The position numbers were made by a program, and so were the translations under genes. Shown in pieces: positions 17,311-26,349 of a stretch of DNA of 64,000 bases; the stretch's first letter is position 1, and each line of letters begins with the position of its first letter. The notes beneath the pieces are model-generated. The model was not told where the DNA came from, did not search any database, and saw only the letters and a list, made by a program, of their open reading frames with translations. The DNA is from Saccharospirillum sp965652395 (GTDB lineage: Bacteria; Pseudomonadota; Gammaproteobacteria; Pseudomonadales; Natronospirillaceae). Location of the stretch: the NCBI GenBank assembly GCA_965652395.1, contig CBFGUW010000023.1:1-64000 (forward strand). Reading direction: 5' to 3'.

Positions 17311-17765
17311 GCGCGTTGCTTGCTCCGTTGCATGTCGTCAATACCCTCGTTCGCCAGCGCATCCGCCCTTTCGTTGCCCGGGTGTCCGGCATGACCTTTC
17401 ACCCAATGCCAATGCACTTCGTGTTTCTGCATCTGCTCATCCAGCTCTTGCCACAGGTCGCGGTTTTTCACTTCTTTCTTGCCTGCAGTCTTCCAACCGT
17501 TCTTCTTCCAATTGTGAATCCATTCGGTAATGCCCTTCCGAACATACTGGGAGTCGGTGTAGAGATCCACCCTGCATGCGCGGGTCAGAGCTTCGAGCCC
17601 ACGAATGGCGGCAAGCAGCTCCATACGGTTGTTGGTCGTCAGCTTTTCACCGCCCCGGAGGGTTTTTTCATGCTGGCCATATTTCAAATAAACTCCCCAG
17701 CCGCCTGGGCCGGGGTTACCCCGACATGCGCCGTCGGTATAGAGGGTTACACCCTTAGTTGTCAT
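17307..17765 (-). CDS. rnhA: Ribonuclease HI
   Basis: RNase HI cleaves the RNA strand of RNA-DNA hybrids. The 152-residue product has the family order: YTDGACRGNPGPGGWGVYL (first catalytic Asp), ELLAAIRGLEAL (Glu), YTDSQYV (Asp) and the C-terminal HAGHPGNERADALA (His, Asp). I choose ATG 17765 because AGGA precedes it by 6 nt and the length then matches E. coli (155 aa); in-frame ATG 17771 and an upstream extension are alternatives. It overlaps the methyltransferase gene by 11 bp. Confidence 0.95.
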   Translation of the reverse strand: MTTKGVTLYTDGACRGNPGPGGWGVYLKYGQHEKTLRGGEKLTTNNRMELLAAIRGLEALTRACRVDLYTDSQYVRKGITEWIHNWKKNGWKTAGKKEVKNRDLWQELDEQMQKHEVHWHWVKGHAGHPGNERADALANEGIDDMQRSKQRA

Positions 17766-18486
17766 GTTCATTCCTAATGCTTCGGCTGGCGAGACCGGAT
17801 TCAAGAATCGGCCGTGCACGCCAGCGGGACCGACTGTTAATGCGGCCAACCACCTGTTTACAGCCCACCATCAGGTACACGGCTCCGGTGGCAGGCAGAA
17901 CCACGCGCTGAAGGCGCCCAATGCCGCCCAAGCGAGTCATCCAGTTCGGTCGATTAAAAGGGGGGGAAAACACATGCTTTTCATGGCGCTCGATTTCGAA
18001 ATCGAGCAACTGCATCCAATCCGCCACCCGGCCACTGCGAATAAACCGGGAATGCCACAAGCCCGATTTTTGGCTGCTCAACAAAGCTCTCACGCCCCAG
18101 GTGCTGAAAGGATTGAAACCCACGATCACCAACAGCCCCCCAGGTTTGAGTACCTGTGCGGCTTCGCGCAATGCCTGGTAGGGGTTCTCACAGTGATCCA
18201 GTGTATGGTGCATCAATAGAGCATCGATGCTTTCCGGCTCAAAAGGCAAGGCTTCGGCGTCGGCCAATACCAAAGGACAGGGAGCCCGGTTATCCAACTG
18301 GCTCACCAGAGTGCCGCACCCGAATAGGCGTTTTTCAAACAATGGCTCATGCAGCCCTGTATCGAGCTGCAACAGGTGCGACCCGAACCGGCCGGAAAGA
18401 GCCCTCGACACCAATTGGCGTTCGATATGAATCAGCCGCTGCCCCATCGGCGTGCGGTACCAGCGCGACAGCGCTTCTTCCTGCAC
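17755..18486 (-). CDS. SAM-dependent methyltransferase, YafS-like
   Basis: A class I methyltransferase: the SAM-binding region includes LVLADAEALPFEPESIDALLMHHTLDHCENPYQALREAAQVLKPGG-type motifs (around residues 85-135), followed by VIVGFNPFS and a C-terminal membrane-adjacent segment. The family occurs next to rnhA in many Gammaproteobacteria, but its substrate is unknown. I favour GTG 18486, shortly before the conserved WYRTPMGQRL segment; the frame stays open to an ATG at 18591, which would add 35 residues. It leads a probable operon with rnhA and dnaQ and is divergent from mltD. Confidence 0.82.
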   Translation of the reverse strand: MQEEALSRWYRTPMGQRLIHIERQLVSRALSGRFGSHLLQLDTGLHEPLFEKRLFGCGTLVSQLDNRAPCPLVLADAEALPFEPESIDALLMHHTLDHCENPYQALREAAQVLKPGGLLVIVGFNPFSTWGVRALLSSQKSGLWHSRFIRSGRVADWMQLLDFEIERHEKHVFSPPFNRPNWMTRLGGIGRLQRVVLPATGAVYLMVGCKQVVGRINSRSRWRARPILESGLASRSIRNEHDN

Positions 18487-18696
18487 CCGGACATCTTTGG
18501 GGCCGGAACCGATGAGATGCTTTACCTGCTGACCGATACGATTACGCAAAATACCCTCTTTTGGGCCACGATTTCCCGGGAATTGACGCAATTTCTTGAA
18601 TCAAGTCTCTTCGGGTTGCTTGCGGCACCCACCTCTACCAACATAGAATTATCCCCCAACTTGATTCTGGCTTCAAAACCCGACAACGACTATTAC

Positions 18697-20457
18697 ATGC
18701 TTTCAATTCGACTGATCCTACCGTTGGTATTTACGGGCCTTATTACCAGCGGTTGCAGTACAGTGCCCACCTTGAGCGCCCTGAGCAAGGGATCCAAGAA
18801 AGAATCCTCGACGGACGTGTCCGATTCGGGTTCCAACGAAGCGCTCCAAATTCACCCGGACGGCAGTGGCCTGGACTCTCTGGAAGTCGGCCTGGCGACA
18901 GAAGCCGCCCCCGCCGATCCCAACCAGAGACCTGTCTTCGACCCGCTTCTGGCCACCCTGACCAACACGCCCGACCTGTTTGACTCCAATCCCGATCTCA
19001 GCCGTGAGAACCAAAGAGCACGGGAAGTTTTTGACCCTTACGCTCACTATCCGGAAGACCTGTACCAGACCCTGCGCAGGGGCTTTCAATTTGACGTCAG
19101 CCTCGAAAACCCTCGCATCATGACCCAGCTGCGCTGGTATGCAAGCCATCAAAGCTATATCGACCGGGTGAGCGAGCGCGCAGGTCGCTACATGCATCAC
19201 ATCGTCGCCGAACTTGAGGCGCGTGATATGCCGATGGATCTGGCTCTGCTTCCCATAGTGGAGAGCGCCTTCGACCCTTTCGCGTACTCTCACGGGAGCG
19301 CGGCGGGTATGTGGCAGTTCATCCCCTCCACCGGGCGCATGTATGGCCTGAAACAGGACTGGTGGTATGACGGCCGCCGTGATGTCGTTGATTCAACCCG
19401 CGCCGCCCTTGAGTACCTGGATCAGTTGAACAAGATGTTCGACGGTGACTGGCTGTTGGCGCTGGCCGCTTACAACTCCGGCCCAGGCACCGTCCTGAAG
19501 GCTGTGCGGCGCAATGAGGCGGCCGGAAAGCCGACGGACTTCTGGAACCTGGATCTTCCCAGGGAAACCGAAGCTTATGTCCCTAAGATGTTCGCTTTGG
19601 CCAAGCTCATCCATTCCCCGGAAAAATACGGCATAGAACTGCCGGAGCTTTCGACGGAGCCCTATTTCGCCGTTGTTGAAACCGGGGGCCAAATCGATCT
19701 GGCGCAAGCCGCCAATCTGGCCGACATGGACTTGAGCGACCTTTACCTGCTGAATCCGGGCTACAACCAATGGGCCACCAACCCGCAAGGACCACACCGT
19801 TTGCTGGTTTACGCGGATCGGGCGGAAGCCTTTCAGCAACGCCTGGCCGAACTCCCTCCGGATGCCCGCATGGCCTGGCAACGCTACATCATCGAACCGG
19901 GTGATTCGCTATTGACCATTGCGCGGGAATTCAACGTCACCGTCGACACCATTCGCCAAGCCAACGACCTCAGCGGGAACCTGATTCGCGCCGGGGACGC
20001 CTTGATGATTCCGACAGCGTCCGCGCAAAGCGCAGAATACAGTCTGAGTGCGGGTCAGCGACTGGCGCGTCGGCAGAACACCCCGGCCGGTGGCGATAAA
20101 ACCCGGGTGGATTACGTGGTCCAGTCAGGCGATACCTTTTGGGATATTTCGCGCGAATACGATGTCAGCGTGCAGAGCCTGGCCCGCTGGAACAACATGG
20201 CCCCCAGGGACGTTCTGCGCCCAGGGCAAACCCTGGCCGTCTGGATCGAGCAGGACAACACCAGTGTTATTCGCAACAGCCGTGACGTGGTCAGAAAAGT
20301 CGGTTACGTGGTACGGGAAGGCGATTCGCTCTATCGCATTGCCAACAAGTTCAATGTTCGCATTGCGGATATCGAGCGCTGGAATCAGATCGATCAGAAA
20401 TATCTGCAGCCCGGGCAACGCCTCACCCTTTACGTGGACGTCACCCGCATTCAGTAA
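18697..20457 (+). CDS. mltD: Membrane-bound lytic murein transglycosylase D
   Basis: MltD cleaves the glycan strands of peptidoglycan with formation of 1,6-anhydromuropeptides. The 586-residue product starts with a lipoprotein signal (GLITSGC lipobox, Cys about residue 20), then the SLT catalytic domain (LLPIVESAFDPFA with the catalytic Glu, GMWQFIPSTG, ALAAYNSGPGTV) and three C-terminal LysM repeats that bind peptidoglycan. ATG 18697 is chosen because it opens the signal peptide; the frame extends upstream to 18349 across the divergent gene. Three LysM copies, against two in E. coli. Confidence 0.93.
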   Translation: MLSIRLILPLVFTGLITSGCSTVPTLSALSKGSKKESSTDVSDSGSNEALQIHPDGSGLDSLEVGLATEAAPADPNQRPVFDPLLATLTNTPDLFDSNPDLSRENQRAREVFDPYAHYPEDLYQTLRRGFQFDVSLENPRIMTQLRWYASHQSYIDRVSERAGRYMHHIVAELEARDMPMDLALLPIVESAFDPFAYSHGSAAGMWQFIPSTGRMYGLKQDWWYDGRRDVVDSTRAALEYLDQLNKMFDGDWLLALAAYNSGPGTVLKAVRRNEAAGKPTDFWNLDLPRETEAYVPKMFALAKLIHSPEKYGIELPELSTEPYFAVVETGGQIDLAQAANLADMDLSDLYLLNPGYNQWATNPQGPHRLLVYADRAEAFQQRLAELPPDARMAWQRYIIEPGDSLLTIAREFNVTVDTIRQANDLSGNLIRAGDALMIPTASAQSAEYSLSAGQRLARRQNTPAGGDKTRVDYVVQSGDTFWDISREYDVSVQSLARWNNMAPRDVLRPGQTLAVWIEQDNTSVIRNSRDVVRKVGYVVREGDSLYRIANKFNVRIADIERWNQIDQKYLQPGQRLTLYVDVTRIQ

Positions 20458-20466
20458 TAGTGTTCT

Positions 20467-20505
20467 GGAGGGCCGCCGCTGTATCGGCGAGCCCTCCTCT
20501 TCTTT
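20467..20505 (+). terminator. Rho-independent terminator between mltD and sohB
   Basis: GGAGGGC pairs with GCCCTCC around an inner CGCCG/CGGCG extension, followed by the pyrimidine-rich TCTTCTTT. It follows the mltD stop by 9 bp; sohB converges from the other side. Confidence 0.72.
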
Positions 20506-20510
20506 GCCAA

Positions 20511-21509
20511 TTAGGGAAGAACCCGCCGGGTTAAGCGGTCCAACCCGCCTTCCATCACCGCGGAGGCAGCCGTTTTCAAGCGGACATTCAACTTCTTCTT
20601 CGGCTTCCACTTCACTCCCACGACGTCTCTCTCCTTCACCAGACTCGCCAAGTAGCCGTCGCTTGTGTCTATCCGATCAATCAATGCCAATTCAAGTGCA
20701 TCTTCTGCCAGCCAGAAATCACCTTCCGTCACCCGCTCCAACTCCAGCTGCGGCCGGTAGCGCCCTACCAACCCTTTGAAACGACTGTGGATGGCCTTCA
20801 GGTCGTCCAGGAACTTCTCACGGCCCTCTTCCGTTTTCTCCCCCATCAAAGTGAGAGGGGCCTTGTATTTACCGGCCGTCAACACCTCGACATCAACATC
20901 GTGTCGTTTCAACAATTGGTGGATATTAGGCACCTGAGCCAACACCCCGATTGAGCCCACTATGGAGAAAGGCGCCGCAATGATTTGCTGGGCGACACAG
21001 GCCATCATATAGCCGCCACTCGCCGCAACCTTATCGACACACACAGTCAACTTAAGGCCGGCGTCCCGCAACCGGACCAACTGAGAAGCAGCCAGTCCAT
21101 AGCCGGTGACCGAGCCCCCCGGGCTCTCAAGCACTAGCACCACTTCTTCGTCTTTCTCAGCGACCTGAAGAATGGCGCTGATCTCCCTCCGGAGGGAATT
21201 GACCTGAGAAGCCTGTACATCGCCGTTGAACGACAACACCCAGGTTCTGGGCTTTTCTCCGGCTTTTTCCGCCTTACGTTCCAACTTCTGAGACTTCTGG
21301 TAAGCTTTTAAAGCTTTCTTCTCAAGAACTGAGTGCCGTATAACATCCGCCTGCTGGCGCAGGTGGTCATTCAGTTTTTTCACCACCAGACGCCCGCCGT
21401 TTGACTCACTTCCACCCCGTGAAGCGCGGGCAATGGCAGCCACCAATATCAGCAACACAATCAAAAAAGTGACGGCTTTCAACACAAACAGGAAATAATC
21501 AGACCACAA
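20511..21509 (-). CDS. sohB: Inner-membrane S49 peptidase SohB
   Basis: The protein has one N-terminal transmembrane anchor (YFLFVLKAVTFLIVLLILVA), a linker rich in charged helices, and the S49 ClpP-like core (LVLESPGGSVTGYG, nucleophile Ser in VAASGGYMMA, and a following Lys in TAGKYKAPLT). It is a signal-peptide-peptidase relative with periplasmic activity. I choose TTG 21509: GGAGGAG stands 7 nt upstream and the protein then begins like other SohB proteins (WSDYFLF). The ATG at 21536 lies upstream of that ribosome-binding site. Confidence 0.88.
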   Translation of the reverse strand: MWSDYFLFVLKAVTFLIVLLILVAAIARASRGGSESNGGRLVVKKLNDHLRQQADVIRHSVLEKKALKAYQKSQKLERKAEKAGEKPRTWVLSFNGDVQASQVNSLRREISAILQVAEKDEEVVLVLESPGGSVTGYGLAASQLVRLRDAGLKLTVCVDKVAASGGYMMACVAQQIIAAPFSIVGSIGVLAQVPNIHQLLKRHDVDVEVLTAGKYKAPLTLMGEKTEEGREKFLDDLKAIHSRFKGLVGRYRPQLELERVTEGDFWLAEDALELALIDRIDTSDGYLASLVKERDVVGVKWKPKKKLNVRLKTAASAVMEGGLDRLTRRVLP

Positions 21510-21637
21510 AATGGCACTCCTCCAATTTAAACTCACGTTTCAAACATTCGTTTGATTTTAAAACAAGGCACTCCTACAATGCCTTGGAATTCAGAATCTT
21601 TACCAGGGTCGTCAAGACCGTTTGCCAGGAGAGCCAG

Positions 21638-21952
21638 ATGACTTCAGTCGCCGAGCAATTTGCCAATATCGAATCCCAATTCAATCCAGATGCCGCCGCG
21701 GGTATGGACGTAATCTTCCAATTCGCCATCGAAGACGCCGATACCTACCATTTGATCGTAAAAGACAGCACCTGCAAGCTGGAGCACGGCGAGCATGGCG
21801 ATCCTTCTGTGACTCTGATCATGGACAGCGACACCTTAAAAGAAATCGCCTCCGGCGATTTGAATGGCATGCAGGCTTTTATGGCCGGTCGGCTCCGTAC
21901 CGAAGGGGACATGATGCTGGCAACCCGCTTGTCAGATCTTTTCTCACTCTGA
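21638..21952 (+). CDS. SCP2 sterol-binding domain protein
   Basis: The 104-residue product matches the SCP2-like lipid-binding fold across its whole length: hydrophobic strand alternation (DVIFQFAIEDADTYHLIVKDSTCKL), the DPSVTLIMDSDTLKEIASGDLNGMQAFMAGRL helix region and a C-terminal LATRLSDLF helix. Single-domain SCP2 proteins are thought to bind acyl-CoA or other lipids; the ligand here is unknown. ATG 21638 follows AGGAGA; an upstream ATG at 21584 is in frame but has no such site. It converges on the next gene with 9 bp overlap. Confidence 0.85.
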   Translation: MTSVAEQFANIESQFNPDAAAGMDVIFQFAIEDADTYHLIVKDSTCKLEHGEHGDPSVTLIMDSDTLKEIASGDLNGMQAFMAGRLRTEGDMMLATRLSDLFSL

Positions 21953-22591
21953 GAACCATCCCTCTACCGCATCCCTGGCCGGGCTGTTGACCGGCCGGGC
22001 GATCAATCCCCGAGCTGTCAGCCTTACTTCAAACACCCCTTCATCGACCATGGGCATATAAGCCGCACTACCGAAACGGGCATCAACCCAGGGAAGTTGG
22101 GGTGTTAAGCGGTTAATACCCAGCAAACCCTCTTCTTCGAGCGCATAGACAGACCGGGACTCTCCCCTCTCCTGTCGTAAATCCTGGTATCGACCGGCCA
22201 AACGCTCCAACCGGTACAGCGGCTCCATTCCCAACATCGACAACGGACCCTGCCACGTCAGCACTCGGGCGTCGACCTGCCATTGGTCACCTTGAAGCTC
22301 GTAAGTGCGACTGTCCACGCTACCTGGAACAGAAAGTTCCACCTCAAAACGCTGGGGAGTCAATTGGTGAAACGATAGGGTGGCAACGACACTTTCCTGG
22401 GTCAGAGCCCGATAAGCGGCAAGGTCAAAGAGGAGGAAGCCGGTAATCACCACCAAGGTGAGGCTTCCGAGGCCTACCAGCCCGCGGGCAAATCCACCCA
22501 ACCAGCCACGACGGAACAGCAGGCGGTAGGTTACCGCCAGCAAGACAATGCTGACAGCAATACAGATGAGATAGAGAGGCCATAGCGTCAT
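21944..22591 (-). CDS. Hypothetical membrane protein
   Basis: I do not recognise a named family. The 215-residue product has two N-terminal membrane segments (about residues 4-24 and 38-58), then a soluble region of about 155 residues rich in beta-strand-like sequence (VVATLSFHQLTPQRFEVELSV) and ending in EGWFSE. The soluble part is probably extracytoplasmic. It is 23 bp downstream of fimL and likely co-transcribed, so a link to surface motility is possible but unproven. Confidence 0.7.
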   Translation of the reverse strand: MTLWPLYLICIAVSIVLLAVTYRLLFRRGWLGGFARGLVGLGSLTLVVITGFLLFDLAAYRALTQESVVATLSFHQLTPQRFEVELSVPGSVDSRTYELQGDQWQVDARVLTWQGPLSMLGMEPLYRLERLAGRYQDLRQERGESRSVYALEEEGLLGINRLTPQLPWVDARFGSAAYMPMVDEGVFEVRLTARGLIARPVNSPARDAVEGWFSE

Positions 22592-22614
22592 AGCGGGAGC
22601 ATCCCAGCGTCCAG

Positions 22615-24270
22615 TCAGACAGACAGAGACGCCAGGCTGTGCTTGGCCAGTTTCAGGATGTCTTCATTGGCTGTGTCGTTCAGCAAACCTTCCAGGAAAA
22701 ACTCCAGGCTTGAGAGCGCATCCGCGAAGGCTTCCAACTGCTGAGACTCGACCATGGTTCCGGACTCACTCAGGTCACGCTCGATAAACCGAATCGCTCG
22801 CTCAATCAGATCCGCCGCAACGGTGCTGTTCAGAAAGACAAGCGCTCCTTTAACTCCCCGAAGTGTAGGCACCACATTGGCTAAATGCAGTTTATCGCCT
22901 TGTGAGTCCATGTAGGCCGTAATCGCTCGTTTCGCAAGCGCCAGACCGGCCTCCGCCTCGTCGATCAGCACAACACGGGCTTCATGCAGCTGCGCCAGAG
23001 CCGCTTTGTTTTCGCCATTGCCTTCCAGTTGACGCTGCCCCTGCAATACGCGCGATAAGGCGCTTTCGGCATAGAGTACGGCATCGGCGATTTTCAAAAG
23101 TTGATCATCGCTCGGGGCAGCGTTGTCGGCCCATTCCGCGATCACCGCCGCCTGCTGTTTCAGTACATTGGCAGGGCTCTGCAACCCCAACATGACGTAG
23201 ACGTCGGCTACTTTTGCCACTTTTTCCTGCAAAGAGCGGGCAGAAAACCCACCATCGCGGCGAGCAGCCTGATCGACGATATCTTTTATGGCGGCGATAT
23301 CCTCTTTCAGTGCCTCGGAAACACTCGACAAGACGCCCCGACCGGGGCTGAACAGTATCTGGCGCTGCTCTTCCAAGGTTTCTTCGGTATAGCTCAGCTC
23401 TGGCAGACGATAAAACTTGGCCACTTGCCGCGCTCTTAAGCTTTCGGACCGGTTCAGCGCCAGCAAAAAGAGAAATTCTTTCATCAGAGCCAGTGAAGGC
23501 GGCCGCTCGAGGGATTTTGGAGCACCCTTGATCAACTCTCTCAAATGGCGATCGAGATGAGCAAACAACAGCTTTCTGGGCCCGGTCATATTGGCGCCGC
23601 GCTGCGCCATGGACTCCAATGCACCGGAAGCCACCCACCACAGAGGTGCACATGGGGCATTGGAGAGCAATTGGTCAATGCGGTTAAGAGCCAGACCCAT
23701 ATAACGAAACGCCCCGGCTGTCCGCTCACCGCGAATCAAATGAAGCAAGCCAGCCTGATACATGTGGCGAAATTTTTTCAGCTGGGAAACCACTTCGGCG
23801 GAGAAGCGGAAATGCTTTTTCGTGGGTGGCTTGCCCGGCTTGAACGAAAATTGAAAGAAATGCCCTTCCCCCAGGCCGGAAATGCCTCGCGCCTTACGCA
23901 CGTTGTTTATGGTGGGCAATAAAACGGCGGGTATGGCTTTTTGACCCAGGCTCAGGAACTCCAGGTAACGGTTAAGCACCACCAACCCCTGGCTGATGGC
24001 ATCAAGTTTCGGGCGGACCAGGTCACTGTCGCCACTTTCCCCCGCCGGAATAGCATTGATCAACGCATTGAATTCATCACAGAGCGAAACGGCGCCGGGC
24101 TCTTCCAACATACGGAAAATGCCGCGCATCTGGCCGATCAGATCCTGAGCCTGTTCAAGCTGTGCCAGATCGGTTGTGTCGTCGCTGAAGCTCTCCAAAG
24201 CGGACTGGGTTTGCTGCAACGTCGCTTCCAGTTCTGTTTTTATAGCTTCCTTTGAAGTCGCTGTACTCAT
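22615..24270 (-). CDS. fimL: FimL-like regulator (ChpA N-terminal homologue)
   Basis: The 551-residue protein consists of degenerate Hpt-like helical repeats resembling the N-terminal part of the twitching-motility kinase ChpA/PilL, without kinase or CheW domains; the length is close to Pseudomonas FimL (~556 aa). FimL is known to act with the Pil-Chp system and to raise cAMP through CyaB, affecting type IV pili and Vfr. No phosphorelay His is evident. The fimL/nhaB/mltD/rnhA neighbourhood matches Pseudomonas. Identification rests on length, repeat pattern and gene order. Confidence 0.8.
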   Translation of the reverse strand: MSTATSKEAIKTELEATLQQTQSALESFSDDTTDLAQLEQAQDLIGQMRGIFRMLEEPGAVSLCDEFNALINAIPAGESGDSDLVRPKLDAISQGLVVLNRYLEFLSLGQKAIPAVLLPTINNVRKARGISGLGEGHFFQFSFKPGKPPTKKHFRFSAEVVSQLKKFRHMYQAGLLHLIRGERTAGAFRYMGLALNRIDQLLSNAPCAPLWWVASGALESMAQRGANMTGPRKLLFAHLDRHLRELIKGAPKSLERPPSLALMKEFLFLLALNRSESLRARQVAKFYRLPELSYTEETLEEQRQILFSPGRGVLSSVSEALKEDIAAIKDIVDQAARRDGGFSARSLQEKVAKVADVYVMLGLQSPANVLKQQAAVIAEWADNAAPSDDQLLKIADAVLYAESALSRVLQGQRQLEGNGENKAALAQLHEARVVLIDEAEAGLALAKRAITAYMDSQGDKLHLANVVPTLRGVKGALVFLNSTVAADLIERAIRFIERDLSESGTMVESQQLEAFADALSSLEFFLEGLLNDTANEDILKLAKHSLASLSV

Positions 24271-24519
24271 CCTGGGGCCTCTGAATTGCGATGGCGAAGA
24301 CCAAGCCGATACCTCTTACTGCCGGGTCGGCCGCTTCGCCCACATCAAGCTCAGTATACCGCCCATGCACCCGATTCATCAGTGTTTCACACTATTTTTG
24401 TTAATAAAAGCACATATTTACGGACGAAAGTGCAAGCTTCACCTGAAACTGCGCATCCGGCTGTATTGAAAATTTCACCCGACATTCTGTATTTCCGACT
24501 TTTTACTTGAAAAAAAGTT

Positions 24520-24759
24520 GAAAATCAGTAGTTTGGGCGCGCCATTTGCGTCGCCAGTCCGGTGTCCTGAACCAGGAGTTGAGTGGGTCCACGCAAGCCA
24601 CGGCCGCGACTGCCACCGATGTCGTTTCCCGTACCCCGGCCCCACCGCTCGTTCACGTGCGTCTGCGTGCTCTGCCAAGCCTCCCGGCTCGGCCTTTCCT
24701 GGTTTTGGACAGTCGATTGCCGACGAGACCTTCTTCACTTTAAACCCTAAGAGCACAGC
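24520..24759 (+). promoter_or_regulatory. Long GC-rich 5' leader of nhaB
   Basis: The fimL-nhaB gap of 489 bp has an AT-rich promoter-like part (to about 24530), then about 230 bp of GC-rich sequence without a credible gene. Near its end, GCCAAGCC-TCCC-GGCTCGGC (24674-24693, one A-C mismatch) forms a terminator-like hairpin followed by a T-rich stretch, 66 bp before the ATG. The layout suggests an attenuator or ion-responsive riboswitch; no family is assigned. Confidence 0.45.
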
Positions 24760-26274
24760 ATGAAGACCACGCTACCTCAATCCTTTGTCTATAACTTTCT
24801 CGGGCACAGCCCCAACTGGTACAAAAAGGTCATTGTCGCCTTTTTGATCATCAACCCCCTGCTAATGTTCACTCTCGGCGAGCAAGGCCCTTTGGTAGTC
24901 GGATGGCTGCTCATCGGTGAGTTCATCTTCACGCTCGCCATGGCCCTCAAATGCTACCCGCTTCAGCCCGGCGGCCTGTTGGCCATAGAGTCCGTTGTCA
25001 TCGGGCTGACCAGCCCTGAAGTTGTGTACCACGAAGCTGCCACCAACTTTCCGGTAATCATGCTGCTGATCTTCATGGTCGCCGGCATCTACTTTATGAA
25101 GGATCTGCTGCTGTTCATCTTTACCAAGCTGTTGCTGAACATTCGGTCAAAAACAGCTCTATCGCTGATGTTCAGTGCCGCCGCAGCGCTCCTCTCCGCC
25201 TTTTTGGATGCCTTAACCGTTACGGCGGTATTAATCAGTGTCGCCGTAGGTTTCTATTCGGTTTACCACAAGGTCGCCTCGGGTAAACATTTTCATCACC
25301 ATGAGCACGACCACAGCGAAGACGAGTCCGTTGAAGAACTCCATCGTGAAGACCTGGATGCCTTTCGCGGCTTCCTAAGGTCCCTCCTGATGCATGGCGC
25401 TGTTGGCACGGCATTGGGCGGAGTCTGCACCTTGGTTGGTGAACCCCAGAACCTGCTGATTGCTCATATCGCGGGTTGGGAGTTCAAGGAATTCTTCCTT
25501 CGCATGGCACCTGTCACCATGCCGGTACTCTTTGCCGGCTTCGCCACCTGCATATTGGTGGAGAAACTGAAATGGTTCGGTTACGGCGATAAACTGCCCG
25601 CTTCGGTGCGAGGCATTCTTGAAGACTACGAAACACATCAACAAAGCAAACGGACCCGTAAAGACATTGCCAAGTTGATTGTTCAGGCCATTGTCGCCGT
25701 TTGGCTGATTCTCGGCCTGGCGCTTCACCTTGCCGAAGTAGGCCTTATCGGCCTGAGCGTTATCGTTCTGCTCACGGCCTTCAACGGGATCACCGATGAA
25801 CACAACATAGGTAAGGCTTTCGAGGAAGCCCTGCCTTTCACGGCCCTTCTGGTGGTGTTTTTCACCATAGTCGGAGTGATTCACAGCCAACACCTCTTCA
25901 CCCCCATTATCGGTTTCGTGCTGTCGCTGCCCGAGAACATTCAGCCCGGGATGTTCTTCATCGCCAACGGAGTGCTATCGGCGATCAGTGACAATGTCTT
26001 CGTGGCGACCGTTTATATCAATGAAGTGAAGGCCGCGCTGGAATCTGGCTCCATCAGTCAGGAACACTTCAACCTGCTGACCGTTGCCATCAACACCGGC
26101 ACCAACCTGCCTTCCGTGGCGACACCCAACGGCCAGGCGGCGTTCCTCTTCCTGTTGACCTCCGCCATCGCCCCCTTGGTGCGCCTGTCTTATGGCCGTA
26201 TGGCGTGGATGGCCCTGCCTTATACCCTGGTGATGTCGACTCTGGGTTATGTTGCCGTCTCATTTTGGTTATAA
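24760..26274 (+). CDS. nhaB: Na+/H+ antiporter NhaB
   Basis: NhaB exchanges cytoplasmic Na+ for external H+ in the inner membrane, supporting sodium and pH homeostasis. The 504-residue protein begins with the family's SFVYNFLGHSPNWYK motif, has about 12 membrane segments, and carries GTALGGVCTLVGEPQNLLIA and NTGTNLPSVATPNGQAAFLF, both typical. A His/Glu/Asp-rich cytoplasmic loop (HFHHHEHDHSEDE, about residues 184-196) is unusual and could bind metal. It is divergent from fimL and preceded by a long leader. Confidence 0.96.
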   Translation: MKTTLPQSFVYNFLGHSPNWYKKVIVAFLIINPLLMFTLGEQGPLVVGWLLIGEFIFTLAMALKCYPLQPGGLLAIESVVIGLTSPEVVYHEAATNFPVIMLLIFMVAGIYFMKDLLLFIFTKLLLNIRSKTALSLMFSAAAALLSAFLDALTVTAVLISVAVGFYSVYHKVASGKHFHHHEHDHSEDESVEELHREDLDAFRGFLRSLLMHGAVGTALGGVCTLVGEPQNLLIAHIAGWEFKEFFLRMAPVTMPVLFAGFATCILVEKLKWFGYGDKLPASVRGILEDYETHQQSKRTRKDIAKLIVQAIVAVWLILGLALHLAEVGLIGLSVIVLLTAFNGITDEHNIGKAFEEALPFTALLVVFFTIVGVIHSQHLFTPIIGFVLSLPENIQPGMFFIANGVLSAISDNVFVATVYINEVKAALESGSISQEHFNLLTVAINTGTNLPSVATPNGQAAFLFLLTSAIAPLVRLSYGRMAWMALPYTLVMSTLGYVAVSFWL

Positions 26275-26302
26275 TTTGACTCGAAAATAAATTATACTCT
26301 GC

Positions 26303-26322
26303 CGGGCCTCCCAGGAGGCCCG
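26303..26322. terminator. Hairpin between nhaB and dusA
   Basis: CGGGCCTCC pairs with GGAGGCCCG in an 8-9 bp stem, 29 bp after the nhaB stop. There is no U-run; it may be a weak terminator or a 5' element of dusA. Confidence 0.45.
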
Positions 26323-26349
26323 AATATCATTTACCCGCGGAGCCCGTTT

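Noticed and set aside
18349..18696. Upstream extension of MltD
   Set aside because: It crosses the divergent methyltransferase gene and hides the lipoprotein signal peptide that begins at 18697.
24518..24763. Short open frames in the nhaB leader
   Set aside because: Overlapping frames on both strands, no ribosome-binding site, Arg/Pro/Ser-rich composition typical of noncoding GC-rich DNA.
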